Source of the DNA: Bacillus sp. ISL-41
GTDB lineage: Bacteria; Bacillota; Bacilli; Bacillales; Cytobacillaceae
DNA: 64,000 nt
Reading direction: 5' to 3'
NCBI RefSeq assembly: GCF_018613235.1
Contig: NZ_JAGGQP010000010.1
Location: 51,657-115,656, forward strand
Below the pieces are notes generated by a model. The model did no database searches and was not told the origin of the DNA. It saw only the letters and a program-made list of their open reading frames with translations. The translations under genes and the position numbers were made by a program. Shown here in pieces: positions 52,784 through 61,882 of the stretch (within the stretch, counting starts at the first letter, position 1; each line of letters begins with the position of its first letter).

Positions 52784-53674
52784 TTGGGAAATGTTCTTAT
52801 AATAGGTGGAACTACATTCGATTCGATCATACATTTGGATAAACTTCCAGAACCGGTGCCACAAACGATTCACTATGCCGCTTTTTCTGAGACATTGGGT
52901 TCTACTGGTGCGGGCAAAGCATTGAACCTTTCGAAGCTGAAGGTACCTGTAACACTTCATTCAATAATCGGGAATGATGAATATGGGTCGAAAATCCGTA
53001 AGAAACTCGATGAGGGCGATATCGATTTTGTTTATGACCATGATCCTCAGGGGACAGAGAGGCATATCAATTTGATGAGTCCGCAGGGAGAAAGGATATC
53101 GATATTTGTTACTCAGTCTTCATCTGATTTGCATTTAAACCTGCATAGGATCGAGCAGTTAATCAAAGAGGCTGATTTGGTTGTTTTGAATATCATCGCG
53201 TACACCAAGCAGTTAATCCCGTTGATAAAAAAATATAATAAGCCTGTGTGGACCGATTTACACGACTATAATCCCGGTAACCCGTATCATGAGGATTTTA
53301 TCGCAATCGCAGATTATATCTTTGTCAGCTCTGACAATATGCCTGATTATAAACCTATGATGGAGAAGTGGATATCCATGGGCAAACAGCTGGTTGTCTG
53401 TACACACGGAAAAAATGGAGCGACGTCTCTTACAAATAACCACGAATGGATGGAAACTCCAATTATCAACGAGTATGAATACAAAGATGCGAACGGCGCA
53501 GGTGACAGCTTTTTTTCTGGTTTCTTGTTCGGGTTCCTAAAGGGCAAATCAATTGAAGAATCGCTTAAACTGGGAACAGTTTGTGCCGGACTTTGTATCA
53601 CCTCCAAGGAGTTAGCATACGAAGAATTAAATCCTCATTTACTTGAAGAAGAGTATGAAAAATATTTCGGTTAA
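52784..53674 (+). CDS. PfkB family carbohydrate kinase
   Basis: A 296-residue ribokinase-type kinase. The N-terminal glycine pair is VLIIGGTTFDSIIHLDKLPE, the sugar-binding region is TLGSTGAGKALNLSKLKVPV, and the second signature is DANGAGDSFFSGFLFGF with the catalytic Asp of GAGD. The phosphorylated substrate (sugar or nucleoside) is unknown. TTG 52784 has AAGGAGGAG upstream; the longer frame from 52745 overlaps that site. Confidence 0.93.
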   Translation: MGNVLIIGGTTFDSIIHLDKLPEPVPQTIHYAAFSETLGSTGAGKALNLSKLKVPVTLHSIIGNDEYGSKIRKKLDEGDIDFVYDHDPQGTERHINLMSPQGERISIFVTQSSSDLHLNLHRIEQLIKEADLVVLNIIAYTKQLIPLIKKYNKPVWTDLHDYNPGNPYHEDFIAIADYIFVSSDNMPDYKPMMEKWISMGKQLVVCTHGKNGATSLTNNHEWMETPIINEYEYKDANGAGDSFFSGFLFGFLKGKSIEESLKLGTVCAGLCITSKELAYEELNPHLLEEEYEKYFG

Positions 53675-53734
53675 CTCGGTGTTATGTTCCTTGGTATGGG
53701 GGAAAATATCTTCATGCTACCAAGGAGTGATAGA

Positions 53735-53998
53735 ATGTTTGTCGACGGAAAAATTATCTCGGGTGAATTTGATCAATCCATAAATGAATTTTCTTTGCAG
53801 CGGGTGAAAAGCTTTGAGACCCAATCCATTTTCAAAGAGTGCCAGATGGAATCAGTTTATAATTATTTGAAGAAACACGAAAAGGATCCTGATGGTCAAA
53901 TCATCACACTTTATGAACAAATGCCGGTTAGGTTGACCCAATCAGAGATTAGACAATTGTTAAGCGACTTTGAGAGAGTAAAGTCGCTTTACCAGTGA
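53735..53998 (+). CDS. hypothetical protein, 87 residues
   Basis: A hydrophilic, mainly helical protein opening MFVDGKIISGEFDQSINEFS and ending LLSDFERVKSLYQ. ATG 53735 has AAGGAG at 53723-53728, which excludes the longer frame from 53684. It lies 60 bp after the PfkB gene, probably in the same transcript. A terminator follows. Confidence 0.75.
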   Translation: MFVDGKIISGEFDQSINEFSLQRVKSFETQSIFKECQMESVYNYLKKHEKDPDGQIITLYEQMPVRLTQSEIRQLLSDFERVKSLYQ

Positions 53999-54001
53999 AA
54001 C

Positions 54002-54026
54002 GCAGGTCTATGAGACTTGCTTTTTT
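54002..54026 (+). terminator. intrinsic terminator
   Basis: GCAGGTCT/AGACTTGC stem followed by TTTTTT. Confidence 0.75.
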
Positions 54027-54121
54027 CTATTTACCCACAGGAATATCTACCATTTTTCCCGAATAGATAACAAGTGAATTTGTAATTAGAATTTATGTTA
54101 AGTTAGAGAGGAAGAAGTCTT

Positions 54122-54559
54122 ATTCATCCAAAAATAAAACCATTAGCCGGAGGGCTGACATCAGGGATCGTCCTTGGATTGTTTTTAAAAATCACCCAAT
54201 CTATAACAAGCCTGAAAGTGTATACCTTATTGCTGAATGTGGATTACATACCATTTCTAAAGGACATAAAATTATCGGAAGTAGTTGAGTTTGGTTTGCA
54301 TATGGTGATATCAATTATGCTTGCCTTCGTTATGAACTTTTACATCAGCAGAAAGGAATTAGGAAAAGAAACAATCCATCGATTAGTTATTAGAGTTAGC
54401 TTAATAGTAGGTTTGCTGCTATTTCCAACGACGCTTCTTTCAGATCGGACACCTACAATAACAAATGCATATGCCTTTGCTGTCTGGATGGCAGGGCACT
54501 GGATTTATGGGTTGGTTTTAGGACTATTTTTATCCTCTAAGGAAGGAGATAGGGTTTGA
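54122..54559 (+). CDS. YagU-like membrane protein, possible ATT start
   Basis: About 145 residues. The conserved N-terminal segment HPKIKPLAGGLTSGIVLGLF runs upstream of the first conventional start (TTG 54179), so translation probably starts earlier. The in-frame stop TAG at 54104 leaves only ATT 54122 behind a good GAGAGGAAG (54105-54113). Four helices follow, including HMVISIMLAFVMNFYIS and AYAFAVWMAGHWIYGLVLGL. The order resembles the YagU/DUF1440 group. It overlaps the next gene by 4 bp. Confidence 0.75.
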   Translation: MHPKIKPLAGGLTSGIVLGLFLKITQSITSLKVYTLLLNVDYIPFLKDIKLSEVVEFGLHMVISIMLAFVMNFYISRKELGKETIHRLVIRVSLIVGLLLFPTTLLSDRTPTITNAYAFAVWMAGHWIYGLVLGLFLSSKEGDRV

Positions 54560-55005
54560 AAAAGAAAAACTTTTATATATTATCAATCGCTATTTTAATT
54601 TTACTTATGTATGGAGTTGCTAAATGGGACGATTATAGTGAAAAGAATTTAGTGTCTTTGTTTGATCCAGGAGAAATTGAAAAAATCTATTACAAACAGC
54701 TTCCGATTATGGATGAAAAGAGAGCATATAATCGTCAAATAACAAATGATGCTTCACTCAAGGAGCTCATTCATTTCTTAAGTCAGTATAACGTTAAAAA
54801 GGTCGGCGACCGTGATTTTGTTTCTGAATATCCAGATGAACAATTCCAGTTCCAATTGGAGTATAAAGACGAGAGAATGACCATGCCCTCATTAATCGAA
54901 AAAGATATTCTATTACACGATCTGTATCAATATCACATCACCAATGGGCCTGTGGATTATGAATGGCTCGAGAGGTTTTTAGAGAAAAATGGAGAAGTAG
55001 GATAA
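54556..55005 (+). CDS. hypothetical membrane-anchored protein
   Basis: A 149-residue protein with one N-terminal membrane anchor (NFYILSIAILILLMYGVA) and an extracytoplasmic domain (LFDPGEIEKIYYKQLPIMDE, LKELIHFLSQYNVKKV). TTG 54556 overlaps the preceding TGA, and AAGGAG lies at 54540-54545. No family recognised. Confidence 0.8.
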   Translation: MKKKNFYILSIAILILLMYGVAKWDDYSEKNLVSLFDPGEIEKIYYKQLPIMDEKRAYNRQITNDASLKELIHFLSQYNVKKVGDRDFVSEYPDEQFQFQLEYKDERMTMPSLIEKDILLHDLYQYHITNGPVDYEWLERFLEKNGEVG

Positions 55006-55088
55006 GAATTATTATTATCCATTTATTTGATACCTTTATCACTACTAAAACGTATTTCTTTTAAATACTAATCTTCCGGAGGTACGTA

Positions 55089-55550
55089 ATGAAAAAGCTG
55101 CTAATTGTACTGTCAATGACAATTATCGCTTTTTTAACAGGCTGCAGTGAAGAGGAACAGCAGTTAAAAGGATTGGTCTCGGATCAGGAAGGTATTTATG
55201 GCTTATACGTCGTCGGTGATGAGGAAGTGGATGGAACCAGGTTAGCGAATGAGGGCGTTGATGAATCGAAAGTTCATTTGAATTATCACCCAAAATCGTT
55301 GGAAGCAGCTCAAGAGTCCTTCTCGACTGCCGGGATTGAAAAAGCACCGGCATATGTAGTCTTGAATCACGAGGGGATTGCGTTGAAAACCTATGACTAT
55401 AATGAAAGAATTTTTGAAAGCGAAAATACCCTTGGATTAAATATGGATGACAATACGAAATGCCAGGAGTTATGCTCCTGGCATTTGTTTTTTAACCTTA
55501 CCCCTATGGAAGGTAAATTTATTTTTGCCGTTTCTTTTGGAAATATATAA
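55089..55550 (+). CDS. lipoprotein whose frame runs through its terminator
   Basis: A 153-residue frame. Its signal is MKKLLIVLSMTIIAFLTGC (lipobox LTGC, Cys 19). The mature part, DQEGIYGLYVVGDEEVDGTR to APAYVVLNHEGIALKTYD, looks thioredoxin-like. After LGLNMDDNTK the frame continues through a perfect terminator hairpin (55458-55493) and overlaps the convergent diguanylate cyclase gene by 81 bp. The last 28 residues are therefore probably not native; loss of a stop or a small frameshift near 55440 is likely. Stops lie in both other frames there. CTTCCGGAGGTACGTA precedes the ATG. Confidence 0.8.
   Translation: MKKLLIVLSMTIIAFLTGCSEEEQQLKGLVSDQEGIYGLYVVGDEEVDGTRLANEGVDESKVHLNYHPKSLEAAQESFSTAGIEKAPAYVVLNHEGIALKTYDYNERIFESENTLGLNMDDNTKCQELCSWHLFFNLTPMEGKFIFAVSFGNI
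55458..55493. terminator. terminator hairpin overlapping both convergent genes
   Basis: A perfect 12-bp stem AAATGCCAGGAG/CTCCTGGCATTT with a 5-nt loop, then GTTTTTT on the plus strand. The loop holds the stop codon of the minus-strand gene. Confidence 0.88.
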
Positions 55551-57113
55551 CGCTTCATCTGCGTAACTAATAACTGTAAATGGATCAATATCATGCTCTG
55601 GCCAGACGGCACCCCCGACGCTGCAGCCAATTTTTAGCTGGGTATTTGTCATATCATAGGGCATGTTGATGTTTGTGACCAACTTGTTGGCAATAGCTTC
55701 AAGCGCTGATTCGGCCGATAGATCTGGTGTGTCCAGCACGATAAGGAACTCATCGCCGCCCAGCCTGAAGATGGAATCTTTCTTCCGTGTGCTTTTTTCT
55801 AGTCTGCGTGCAACTTCTTGGAGGACCAGGTCTCCGGTTTGATGACTATAAGTATCATTGATTTGTTTAAATCCATCCAGATCCAAATATAAAAAAGATA
55901 GCGAGCGACCCGCAATTTGCGCCTTTTTCATGAATTGATCCAGCGCGAAACGATTGCCAAGACCTGTTAAAAGATCCTGGTGAGCCAGGGTTTCCATTTT
56001 TCCTAAATTGGATTCAGTCCTTACCAAAGATTCAACCAGTTCTCTTAGTGAACTGGAAAGAATTTCAAGGTCTTTAATTCCGTTTATATAAGGAATGGAC
56101 GTTTCTTTTCCTATTCTTAGATTGTGGGCGGCCTTTGATATTTTTCGCAAAGGATTCGATATGAATCCCGCAACGAACCACCCAATAATCGCGAATACAA
56201 TAGCCGTAATTGTCCCAAGTTTAATGATGTAAGATTTTAAATTTTCAACAGGAGCAAACGCATTCTCTATAGGAATGCGGACGATGACTGTCCATCCCAG
56301 TCCTGAATAATCATGGTGGCCGTCACCTACTGCAAAACCTGTAAGATACTCCTTGCCGTCAGGCCATTTTTCCACGAGCCAGCTGTTGTCACCCGTTCTT
56401 GCATTATGTACACTTTTGATATCAAGCACATCACCGGTCATTCCGTCAGGTCCAAGAAGCACAGTATTGTCCATACCGCTCACCACAAATACTTCCGCTC
56501 CACTTAGTTCATCTTTTAAAGGTTCGACGATGTTACCTTTTACTTGTCTCGACCATTCCCAGCTCAGATGGGCCGCCAAAACACCCGTGAAATTTCCATC
56601 TTTATCTGTTAATGGCTTGCTGATGTCGACAAATTGCATCGGCTCTCCAGTTGGATTTGGAAGCAGGTTTGCAAGAAGGACTGCGTTATGGACATCGCCA
56701 ATGAAAGTTCCTTTTTTACCTTCCTGATAAACAGGTCGCTTAGAAATATTGGATCCTACCAGAATATTGTCTGATGCGGCGACCACGTTCCCAGCTGAAT
56801 CAGTCAGGCCAATCCATGAAAATACAGGAATACTGGACTTTAACTGGTCCATCAATGTCTGTGCGGACTGCAGGTCATCTTGGGTTTTTATAACCTCTAT
56901 TCGGCTCAGGACTTCTACTTCACCAATCCTTGACCACATGAATGAATCCAGTTTATCTGCCATATGATAGGCCGTAGTAGACAGGCTGTTTCCTATCTCT
57001 CTTTTGATCGTTTCACCGGAATGTCTGCTGATCGTTATGCTCAGCAGCATCGTAAGTGCAATGATGATAACACCAAAAAATAGAGCCATATAGGCTCGAA
57101 GGTTGAGTTTCAT
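55470..57113 (-). CDS. diguanylate cyclase with dCache sensor and HAMP-like linker
   Basis: A 547-residue protein. Helix 1 is YMALFFGVIIIALTMLLSIT. A dCache-type extracytoplasmic domain follows (about 35-305; e.g. LTDSAGNVVAASDNILVGSN, ISKPLTDKDGNFTGVLAAHL). Helix 2 is LGTITAIVFAIIGWFVAGFI, then a HAMP-like linker and GGDEF domain: DLLTGLGNRFALDQF, LDLDGFKQINDTYSHQTGD and active-site RLGGDEFLIVLD. It should make c-di-GMP in response to an external ligand. A product-inhibition RxxD motif is present upstream only imperfectly. The stop lies in the loop of the shared terminator. Confidence 0.95.
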   Translation of the reverse strand: MKLNLRAYMALFFGVIIIALTMLLSITISRHSGETIKREIGNSLSTTAYHMADKLDSFMWSRIGEVEVLSRIEVIKTQDDLQSAQTLMDQLKSSIPVFSWIGLTDSAGNVVAASDNILVGSNISKRPVYQEGKKGTFIGDVHNAVLLANLLPNPTGEPMQFVDISKPLTDKDGNFTGVLAAHLSWEWSRQVKGNIVEPLKDELSGAEVFVVSGMDNTVLLGPDGMTGDVLDIKSVHNARTGDNSWLVEKWPDGKEYLTGFAVGDGHHDYSGLGWTVIVRIPIENAFAPVENLKSYIIKLGTITAIVFAIIGWFVAGFISNPLRKISKAAHNLRIGKETSIPYINGIKDLEILSSSLRELVESLVRTESNLGKMETLAHQDLLTGLGNRFALDQFMKKAQIAGRSLSFLYLDLDGFKQINDTYSHQTGDLVLQEVARRLEKSTRKKDSIFRLGGDEFLIVLDTPDLSAESALEAIANKLVTNINMPYDMTNTQLKIGCSVGGAVWPEHDIDPFTVISYADEALYISKRNGKNKFTFHRGKVKKQMPGA

Positions 57114-57202
57114 ATCAGATTGTCCCTTTCTTGCAATAAAGCTAAAAGTCTCTGCTTAATTATATCGTCTTGTTTTTTAGTTTTTTTAGACAAATATTTT
57201 TG

Positions 57203-57412
57203 TTACGTACTGACCCTTTTTAATATTGCTCTTATCCCAAGCAAAAGAAAGGATGTAAAAGTAACTTTTATCAATGAGACTTGTTCACTTAAAGGTGTGT
57301 GTGTCGTGCGTTCTGCTGAAAAAATTGACCACCAGACGGGTTCGGAATAAATAGTGGATGCTGTAAACCAAAACAAAAACAATATGAGAAAGGAAAGTAT
57401 AGAAACTTTCAC
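57203..57412 (-). CDS. small membrane protein downstream of M20 gene
   Basis: A 69-residue protein opening MKVSILSFLILFLFWFTAST, with a second hydrophobic segment near IKVTFTSFLLLGIRAIL. GTG 57412 has GAAGGTG (57424-57418) just upstream and begins 13 bp after the M20 peptidase stop, so it is likely translated from the same mRNA. Family not recognised. Confidence 0.55.
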   Translation of the reverse strand: MKVSILSFLILFLFWFTASTIYSEPVWWSIFSAERTTHTPLSEQVSLIKVTFTSFLLLGIRAILKRVST

Positions 57413-57425
57413 GAATTCACCTTCT

Positions 57426-58889
57426 TTAAGGTTGGTTGCTCTCCTGGATGATTTCCATATAAAAACGGATAGCATTAAGATAGTTTTCGATACTGATATG
57501 TTCATTCGTTCCATGCATCCTGTTGAGGTCATCAGATGTCAACTGGACTGGGAGGAAACGGAAGGTATTCTCGGCTATACTGTCGTAATGCTTTGCATCG
57601 GAACCTGCGAACATCAGATAGGGGGCAATAACTGCATCATCATATACATTCCTTGCGCTTTGCTGGATTGTTTTGAAATGCCAACTGTCAACATCAGATA
57701 CTCCAGAAGCCTCCGAGCCTTCAATTGTCACTTTGATTCCATCGTCATCAATCGTTTCTTCCATGTATTCCTTCACTTCATCCAATGAATCACCTGGCAT
57801 TAGGCGAAGGTTGATGATGGCAGATGCTTTTTCTGGTAGGGCGTTATACTGCTCACCGGCTTGGAAGATGGTTGGTGCGATCGTTGTCCTGATCAGCGCA
57901 GATGATGCAGGCTGCTGGAGCAGGATTTTTTCAATCACCGGTTCGAAAATGAACTTGTTGGCAAAGACATATTTCATGGCAAAGCTCATTTCATGTGCTA
58001 CAAACTCAAATAGGTCCTCACCAGGTCCTTTCAGATCTGCAGGGAACTGGGTTTCTTCCAGCCTGGCGATCGCGCTGGCAATCCTGCCGATATTGGTCCG
58101 GTCTTTTGGCTGTGAGGAATGGCCGCCGCTTCCTTCAATTGACAGCTCTGCAGTCGCAGAACCTTTTTCAGAAACACCGACAACACCGACGGGTTGATTG
58201 ACACCAGGAACCATGTTCTCGACGATGGCTCCTCCTTCGTCTAAAACGAAATCAAACCTGATGCCCCTTTCATTTAGGGTGCTTACGATCATTGCGGCTC
58301 CTTCATCACCGCCGATTTCTTCATCATGTCCGAACATTAGATAGATATCGCGGGAAGGCTGATAACCTTCTTTTAGCAAGTGTTCTACAGCTTCAAGTAT
58401 TCCAATCACACCGATTTTATCATCCAGTGTACCGCATCCCCAGATCTTTCCGTCTGCGATTGTCCCGCTGAATGGGGGATTCTCCCAATTATCCTCCGTG
58501 CCTTCAAGGACGGGAACGACATCGTAATGGCTAGTCAAACCAATAGGAAGCTTCGCAGAGTCCGCTCCACTCCATTTATAAACAAGCGCATGGCCATTCA
58601 CTTTTTCGAGCTCAAGCTCTTCATGAACAATGGGAAAGCTCTCGTTTAAAAAGGTAATGAAACGATCGAATTCATTCAGGTCCATTTTGCTGCGGTCCTG
58701 GTAGGAAATCGTCTTAAATTGAATCGCTTTTGAAAGGGTATTAATCGCATGGCCTTCTTTAATGGTGCCATTAAAATGTTTGGGTGAAGGCTGGCGGGAT
58801 TCCAAGGTGAGGGCATTGAACAAGGTGACAATGATGAAAACTAGGATCAGGCTGCCAATAATCATTAAGGAAAGCTTTAGTGTTTTCAT
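57426..58889 (-). CDS. M20 family metallopeptidase (carboxypeptidase S-like)
   Basis: A 487-residue protein with an N-terminal membrane anchor (LSLMIIGSLILVFIIVTLF). Zn ligand motifs are LTSHYDVVPV, WGCGTLDDKIGVIG and LMFGHDEEIGGDEGA (the Glu-Glu pair includes the general base), and a lid domain contains ELSIEGSGGHSSQPKDRTNI. The length and N-terminal anchor match the CPS1-like branch. It would trim peptides or N-acyl amino acids at the membrane. Confidence 0.93.
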   Translation of the reverse strand: MKTLKLSLMIIGSLILVFIIVTLFNALTLESRQPSPKHFNGTIKEGHAINTLSKAIQFKTISYQDRSKMDLNEFDRFITFLNESFPIVHEELELEKVNGHALVYKWSGADSAKLPIGLTSHYDVVPVLEGTEDNWENPPFSGTIADGKIWGCGTLDDKIGVIGILEAVEHLLKEGYQPSRDIYLMFGHDEEIGGDEGAAMIVSTLNERGIRFDFVLDEGGAIVENMVPGVNQPVGVVGVSEKGSATAELSIEGSGGHSSQPKDRTNIGRIASAIARLEETQFPADLKGPGEDLFEFVAHEMSFAMKYVFANKFIFEPVIEKILLQQPASSALIRTTIAPTIFQAGEQYNALPEKASAIINLRLMPGDSLDEVKEYMEETIDDDGIKVTIEGSEASGVSDVDSWHFKTIQQSARNVYDDAVIAPYLMFAGSDAKHYDSIAENTFRFLPVQLTSDDLNRMHGTNEHISIENYLNAIRFYMEIIQESNQP

Positions 58890-58913
58890 AGACTTCTAGA
58901 AAACCTCCATTCA

Positions 58914-58946
58914 TTTTTAAAAAAAGCCTCTGGTTTCCCAGAGGCT
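58914..58946 (-). terminator. intrinsic terminator of the MFS gene
   Basis: On the minus strand AGCCTCTGG, 4-nt loop, CCAGAGGCT and a T run. Confidence 0.88.
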
Positions 58947-58951
58947 GATGG

Positions 58952-60223
58952 TTAGGCAATTTCGGGTGCTTGGGGCTGCTGTTCTGGTTCAGGTACAAAG
59001 GCCAGAATAATCATTCCAATAACAAAAAGGATGACGAGGCTGAACACTCCCATGCTCGAATTGCCGGTAAGCTGTGCTGTCAGTCCGACCATGAGCGGCC
59101 CCATAATTGAAGCAAACTTTCCGAAGATGTTATAGAAACCGAAGAACTCATTGGCATTCGCTTTCGGTACCAATTTTGCAAAATAAGAACGGCTTAAAGC
59201 CTGGATTCCGCCCTGGGACGTGGCAACAAGCATTGCCAGGATCCAGAAATCTGTCGTTGTTTCAAGGAAGTAAGCGTAAATACATACGAAAATATAAACC
59301 GTAATTCCTACATAAAGCATCTTTTTACCGGTAAAACGCTCGGATAGCTTTCCGAATAAGATGGCGAATGGCCAGGCGACTACCTGGGTAGCGAAAAGGA
59401 TGATTAATAGGTTAGTAGAGCTGATGCCCAAATCGGTTCCATAGGCTGTAGACATCGTAATGATCGTTCCGACGCCATCAATGTAAAAGAAATAGGCTAA
59501 TAAGAATAAAAATAATGCCCTGTACTTGCGAATTTCCTTAAAGGTTTTTCCTAAACGCCTAAAGCTTTGCAGAACCAGTTGCGGTTCACGCTCGATGTAA
59601 TGCTTTTGATGTACATTCTTAAACATCGGAATGGAGAAAAGTCCCCACCAAATAGCGGTAATGATAAAAGCTGTCTGGCTGGCTAATGTCATAGAAATAG
59701 GAAGGACTTTTGTCTGGGCTAATATTATGATTGCGATACTGATGATGAATGGAATCGTACTTCCGATGTAACCCATCCCATATCCGCGCGCTGAAACTCT
59801 GTCCATCCTTTCATCCGATGTCACATCGACGATGAAGGCATCGTAAAAGACGTTGGAACCTGTTGATCCGAGCACGGCAAGTGTGTAGACGACAAGCAGC
59901 ATCAGCCAGTTTCCGCTCGGCACGAAGGCAAGACCAGCTGTAAAGGTGATTCCTAACGTGAAGAATATAGTGAAGAAACGTTTTTTCATTCCTTGATAGT
60001 CCGCAATTGTTCCCAGGATTGGCCCGATCAATGCCAAAATGAAGGTGGCGATGGCAATTGTATAACCCAAGTAGGCGGTCGAATTTGATAGGCTCACACC
60101 AGCCTCGGTAGCGGAAGCTTTATAAAAGAGCGGGAAAACAGCCGTCGAAATGATAATCGAATAAGCTGAGCTGGCCCAATCATAGCGAATCCAGCTGCTC
60201 TCTTCCTTCGTAAAACCTTTCAT
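58952..60223 (-). CDS. MFS transporter, YxiO/Atg22-like (UMF1) family
   Basis: A 423-residue protein with 12 predicted helices. The N-terminal RYDWASSAYSIIISTAVFPL, GPILGTIADYQGMKKRFF and FYDAFIVDVTSDERMDRVSA are diagnostic for the Atg22-like branch; FAILFGKLSERFTGKKM and GGIQALSRSYFAKLVPK are in the second half. Fungal Atg22 exports amino acids from the vacuole; the bacterial substrate is unknown. It lacks a clear ribosome site beyond GGGGGC upstream of ATG. Confidence 0.93.
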   Translation of the reverse strand: MKGFTKEESSWIRYDWASSAYSIIISTAVFPLFYKASATEAGVSLSNSTAYLGYTIAIATFILALIGPILGTIADYQGMKKRFFTIFFTLGITFTAGLAFVPSGNWLMLLVVYTLAVLGSTGSNVFYDAFIVDVTSDERMDRVSARGYGMGYIGSTIPFIISIAIIILAQTKVLPISMTLASQTAFIITAIWWGLFSIPMFKNVHQKHYIEREPQLVLQSFRRLGKTFKEIRKYRALFLFLLAYFFYIDGVGTIITMSTAYGTDLGISSTNLLIILFATQVVAWPFAILFGKLSERFTGKKMLYVGITVYIFVCIYAYFLETTTDFWILAMLVATSQGGIQALSRSYFAKLVPKANANEFFGFYNIFGKFASIMGPLMVGLTAQLTGNSSMGVFSLVILFVIGMIILAFVPEPEQQPQAPEIA

Positions 60224-60257
60224 CTTTTTGCCCCCAATAAGATTGTATTTTTGTCTG

Positions 60258-60402
60258 GTAAATTGATTTATACCGACTCAACCGATAATAAATTTGTTGC
60301 AAGCGTACCTAAAATCCATCCAACCGTTAATAAGGCTGTCTCAACTGGAAATAAAACTTTCCTAACCAAAAAAATCCAATCCAACTGGTAATATACTTCG
60401 CT
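60258..60402. repeat. degenerate tandem repeat, about 60-bp unit with 21-bp inner phasing
   Basis: CAACCGATAATA (60279), CAACCGTTAATA (60321), CAACTGGAAATA (60342) and CAACTGGTAATA (60382), plus weaker copies at 60300 and 60362, place one box every ~21 bp. The pairs 60279/60342 and 60321/60382 are 63 and 61 bp apart, and their flanks are also alike (CTCAAC versus ATCCAAC). It lies between the phosphatase-like gene and the MFS gene. Confidence 0.6.
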
Positions 60403-60433
60403 TCAGGTCCTCAAAAGACCTTCTTTCCTAGTG

Positions 60434-61741
60434 CTAAATATCTAAAATCCCTTCGATGATGGACCCATCTGTATCTCCCAGGTCGAGGCCGAGCAGGCGG
60501 GCAAAGGTTGGGCCTTCGTCTGTAAGGTGCATCGACTTGACTGAAATCCCTGGGCGAATGCCTTTTCCTGCAGCGAAGAAAACAGTGTGATATCCCTCTT
60601 TTTCAGGAGAATATCCATGGCAGGCAAAGGTGTACTTTTTTGTCCTGGCATCCTGTTCGGTCACTTCCTCGATGTAGTCACCGTCAATTGCCTCGCTAAA
60701 ATAAAATCCTCGGGAAGCTTCCAGCATCCTGAAGGCAGTGCCATCAGCTCCTTTGGCATTTGCCTCGGCACCAGTGATCGCTGATTCTATTCCATTGCTG
60801 TCATCCTGTAAAAGCTCTGCCAAAATTTCCGCAACTGCGTTTTTCGAAGCATCATCGTTTGAATCTTTTACATATACATAGGCCGAGCCGTCACAACTCT
60901 TGCAATAGGCTTTCCATTCGGTCACTTTACCCGCAGTGTTGGTTTGGATAAGTCCTCGTTCTTTAAATAATACGTTCAATTTGACCACTTTAGACTCATC
61001 AAGTGCACTGTGATCACCAAGAATGGCGATGGTTGAATTTTTTGATATTCCAGCATTTTTGAGGGCATCCATAATGCGGCCCAGTCTCTCATCATGACGG
61101 TGAAGTGCCGCGATAGCTTCTTCTGATGAAAATCCCTGCATATGGCGTTGGGAGTCAAGATCGACAAAATGGATCAACATCAATTCTGGCTTCTTCGTTT
61201 TAATCGTTTCAACTGTTGCTTCGAGAACGAAATCGTCAAGCTCAGGCTGGCTCAGTCCGTTTCTGATATGGCCGAATTTAGCATTCATTTCAAGCTGGTA
61301 GAGAGGACTTCCGTTAAAAAGAGAAACGGGAATCTGATGATGCCATGGTCGGTTAGCAAATATTTCAGGCATGTTGTAGTCAATATCGGCTTTTGCCGTT
61401 ACTGGCCATAATAATGCGGCAGTTTTCATGCCCGCCTTTTTTGCCTCGTCATAAAGGGTTGTTCCTTTTACATGACGCCTGTGCCAGTACCAGTCAGGTG
61501 ATATTTTGCCAGGCTGGATGAATGTATTGTTGACAATACCATGCCGATTTGGGTAATTACCGGTTACAATTGTCGCATGGCAAGGGTAGGTTACAGAAGG
61601 ATAGATGGTTTCTACCTTGGTACAGAAAGAGCTGTTCTTTATAAACTTCTTAAAATTTGGCAGCTCCTTAAGTATTGGAACATCGTGCTCAGAAAGACAG
61701 TCAAAAGAAATGACGATTAAGTGGTCTGTCAGTTTTGTCAT
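60434..61741 (-). CDS. alkaline phosphatase superfamily protein (nucleotide pyrophosphatase/phosphodiesterase type)
   Basis: A 435-residue protein. Metal ligands and nucleophile are ISFDCLSEHDV (Asp), IYPSVTYPCHATIVTGNYP (Thr nucleophile region), IHFVDLDSQRHMQGFS (Asp, His), AILGDHSALDE (Asp, His) and FACHGYSPEK (His). No signal peptide is evident. It resembles NPP-type phosphodiesterases; substrate unknown. ATG 61741 has GGAGG upstream; the longer start at 61753 overlaps it. Confidence 0.92.
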   Translation of the reverse strand: MTKLTDHLIVISFDCLSEHDVPILKELPNFKKFIKNSSFCTKVETIYPSVTYPCHATIVTGNYPNRHGIVNNTFIQPGKISPDWYWHRRHVKGTTLYDEAKKAGMKTAALLWPVTAKADIDYNMPEIFANRPWHHQIPVSLFNGSPLYQLEMNAKFGHIRNGLSQPELDDFVLEATVETIKTKKPELMLIHFVDLDSQRHMQGFSSEEAIAALHRHDERLGRIMDALKNAGISKNSTIAILGDHSALDESKVVKLNVLFKERGLIQTNTAGKVTEWKAYCKSCDGSAYVYVKDSNDDASKNAVAEILAELLQDDSNGIESAITGAEANAKGADGTAFRMLEASRGFYFSEAIDGDYIEEVTEQDARTKKYTFACHGYSPEKEGYHTVFFAAGKGIRPGISVKSMHLTDEGPTFARLLGLDLGDTDGSIIEGILDI

Positions 61742-61882
61742 GTCAGCCTCCAAAAGGTTTATATTCTAAATATAGCAGAATAATTTTGAGAAAATAATCA
61801 GATTTGCCATTTTTCGATGGAAGGAATTACTGATTTATTACAGAAGTAATTAAGTATCTGAGATAACTGGAGGAAGATGAGG

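Noticed and set aside
57354..57788. 144-codon plus-strand ORF opposite the M20 gene
   Set aside because: It is a shadow of the minus-strand peptidase frame.
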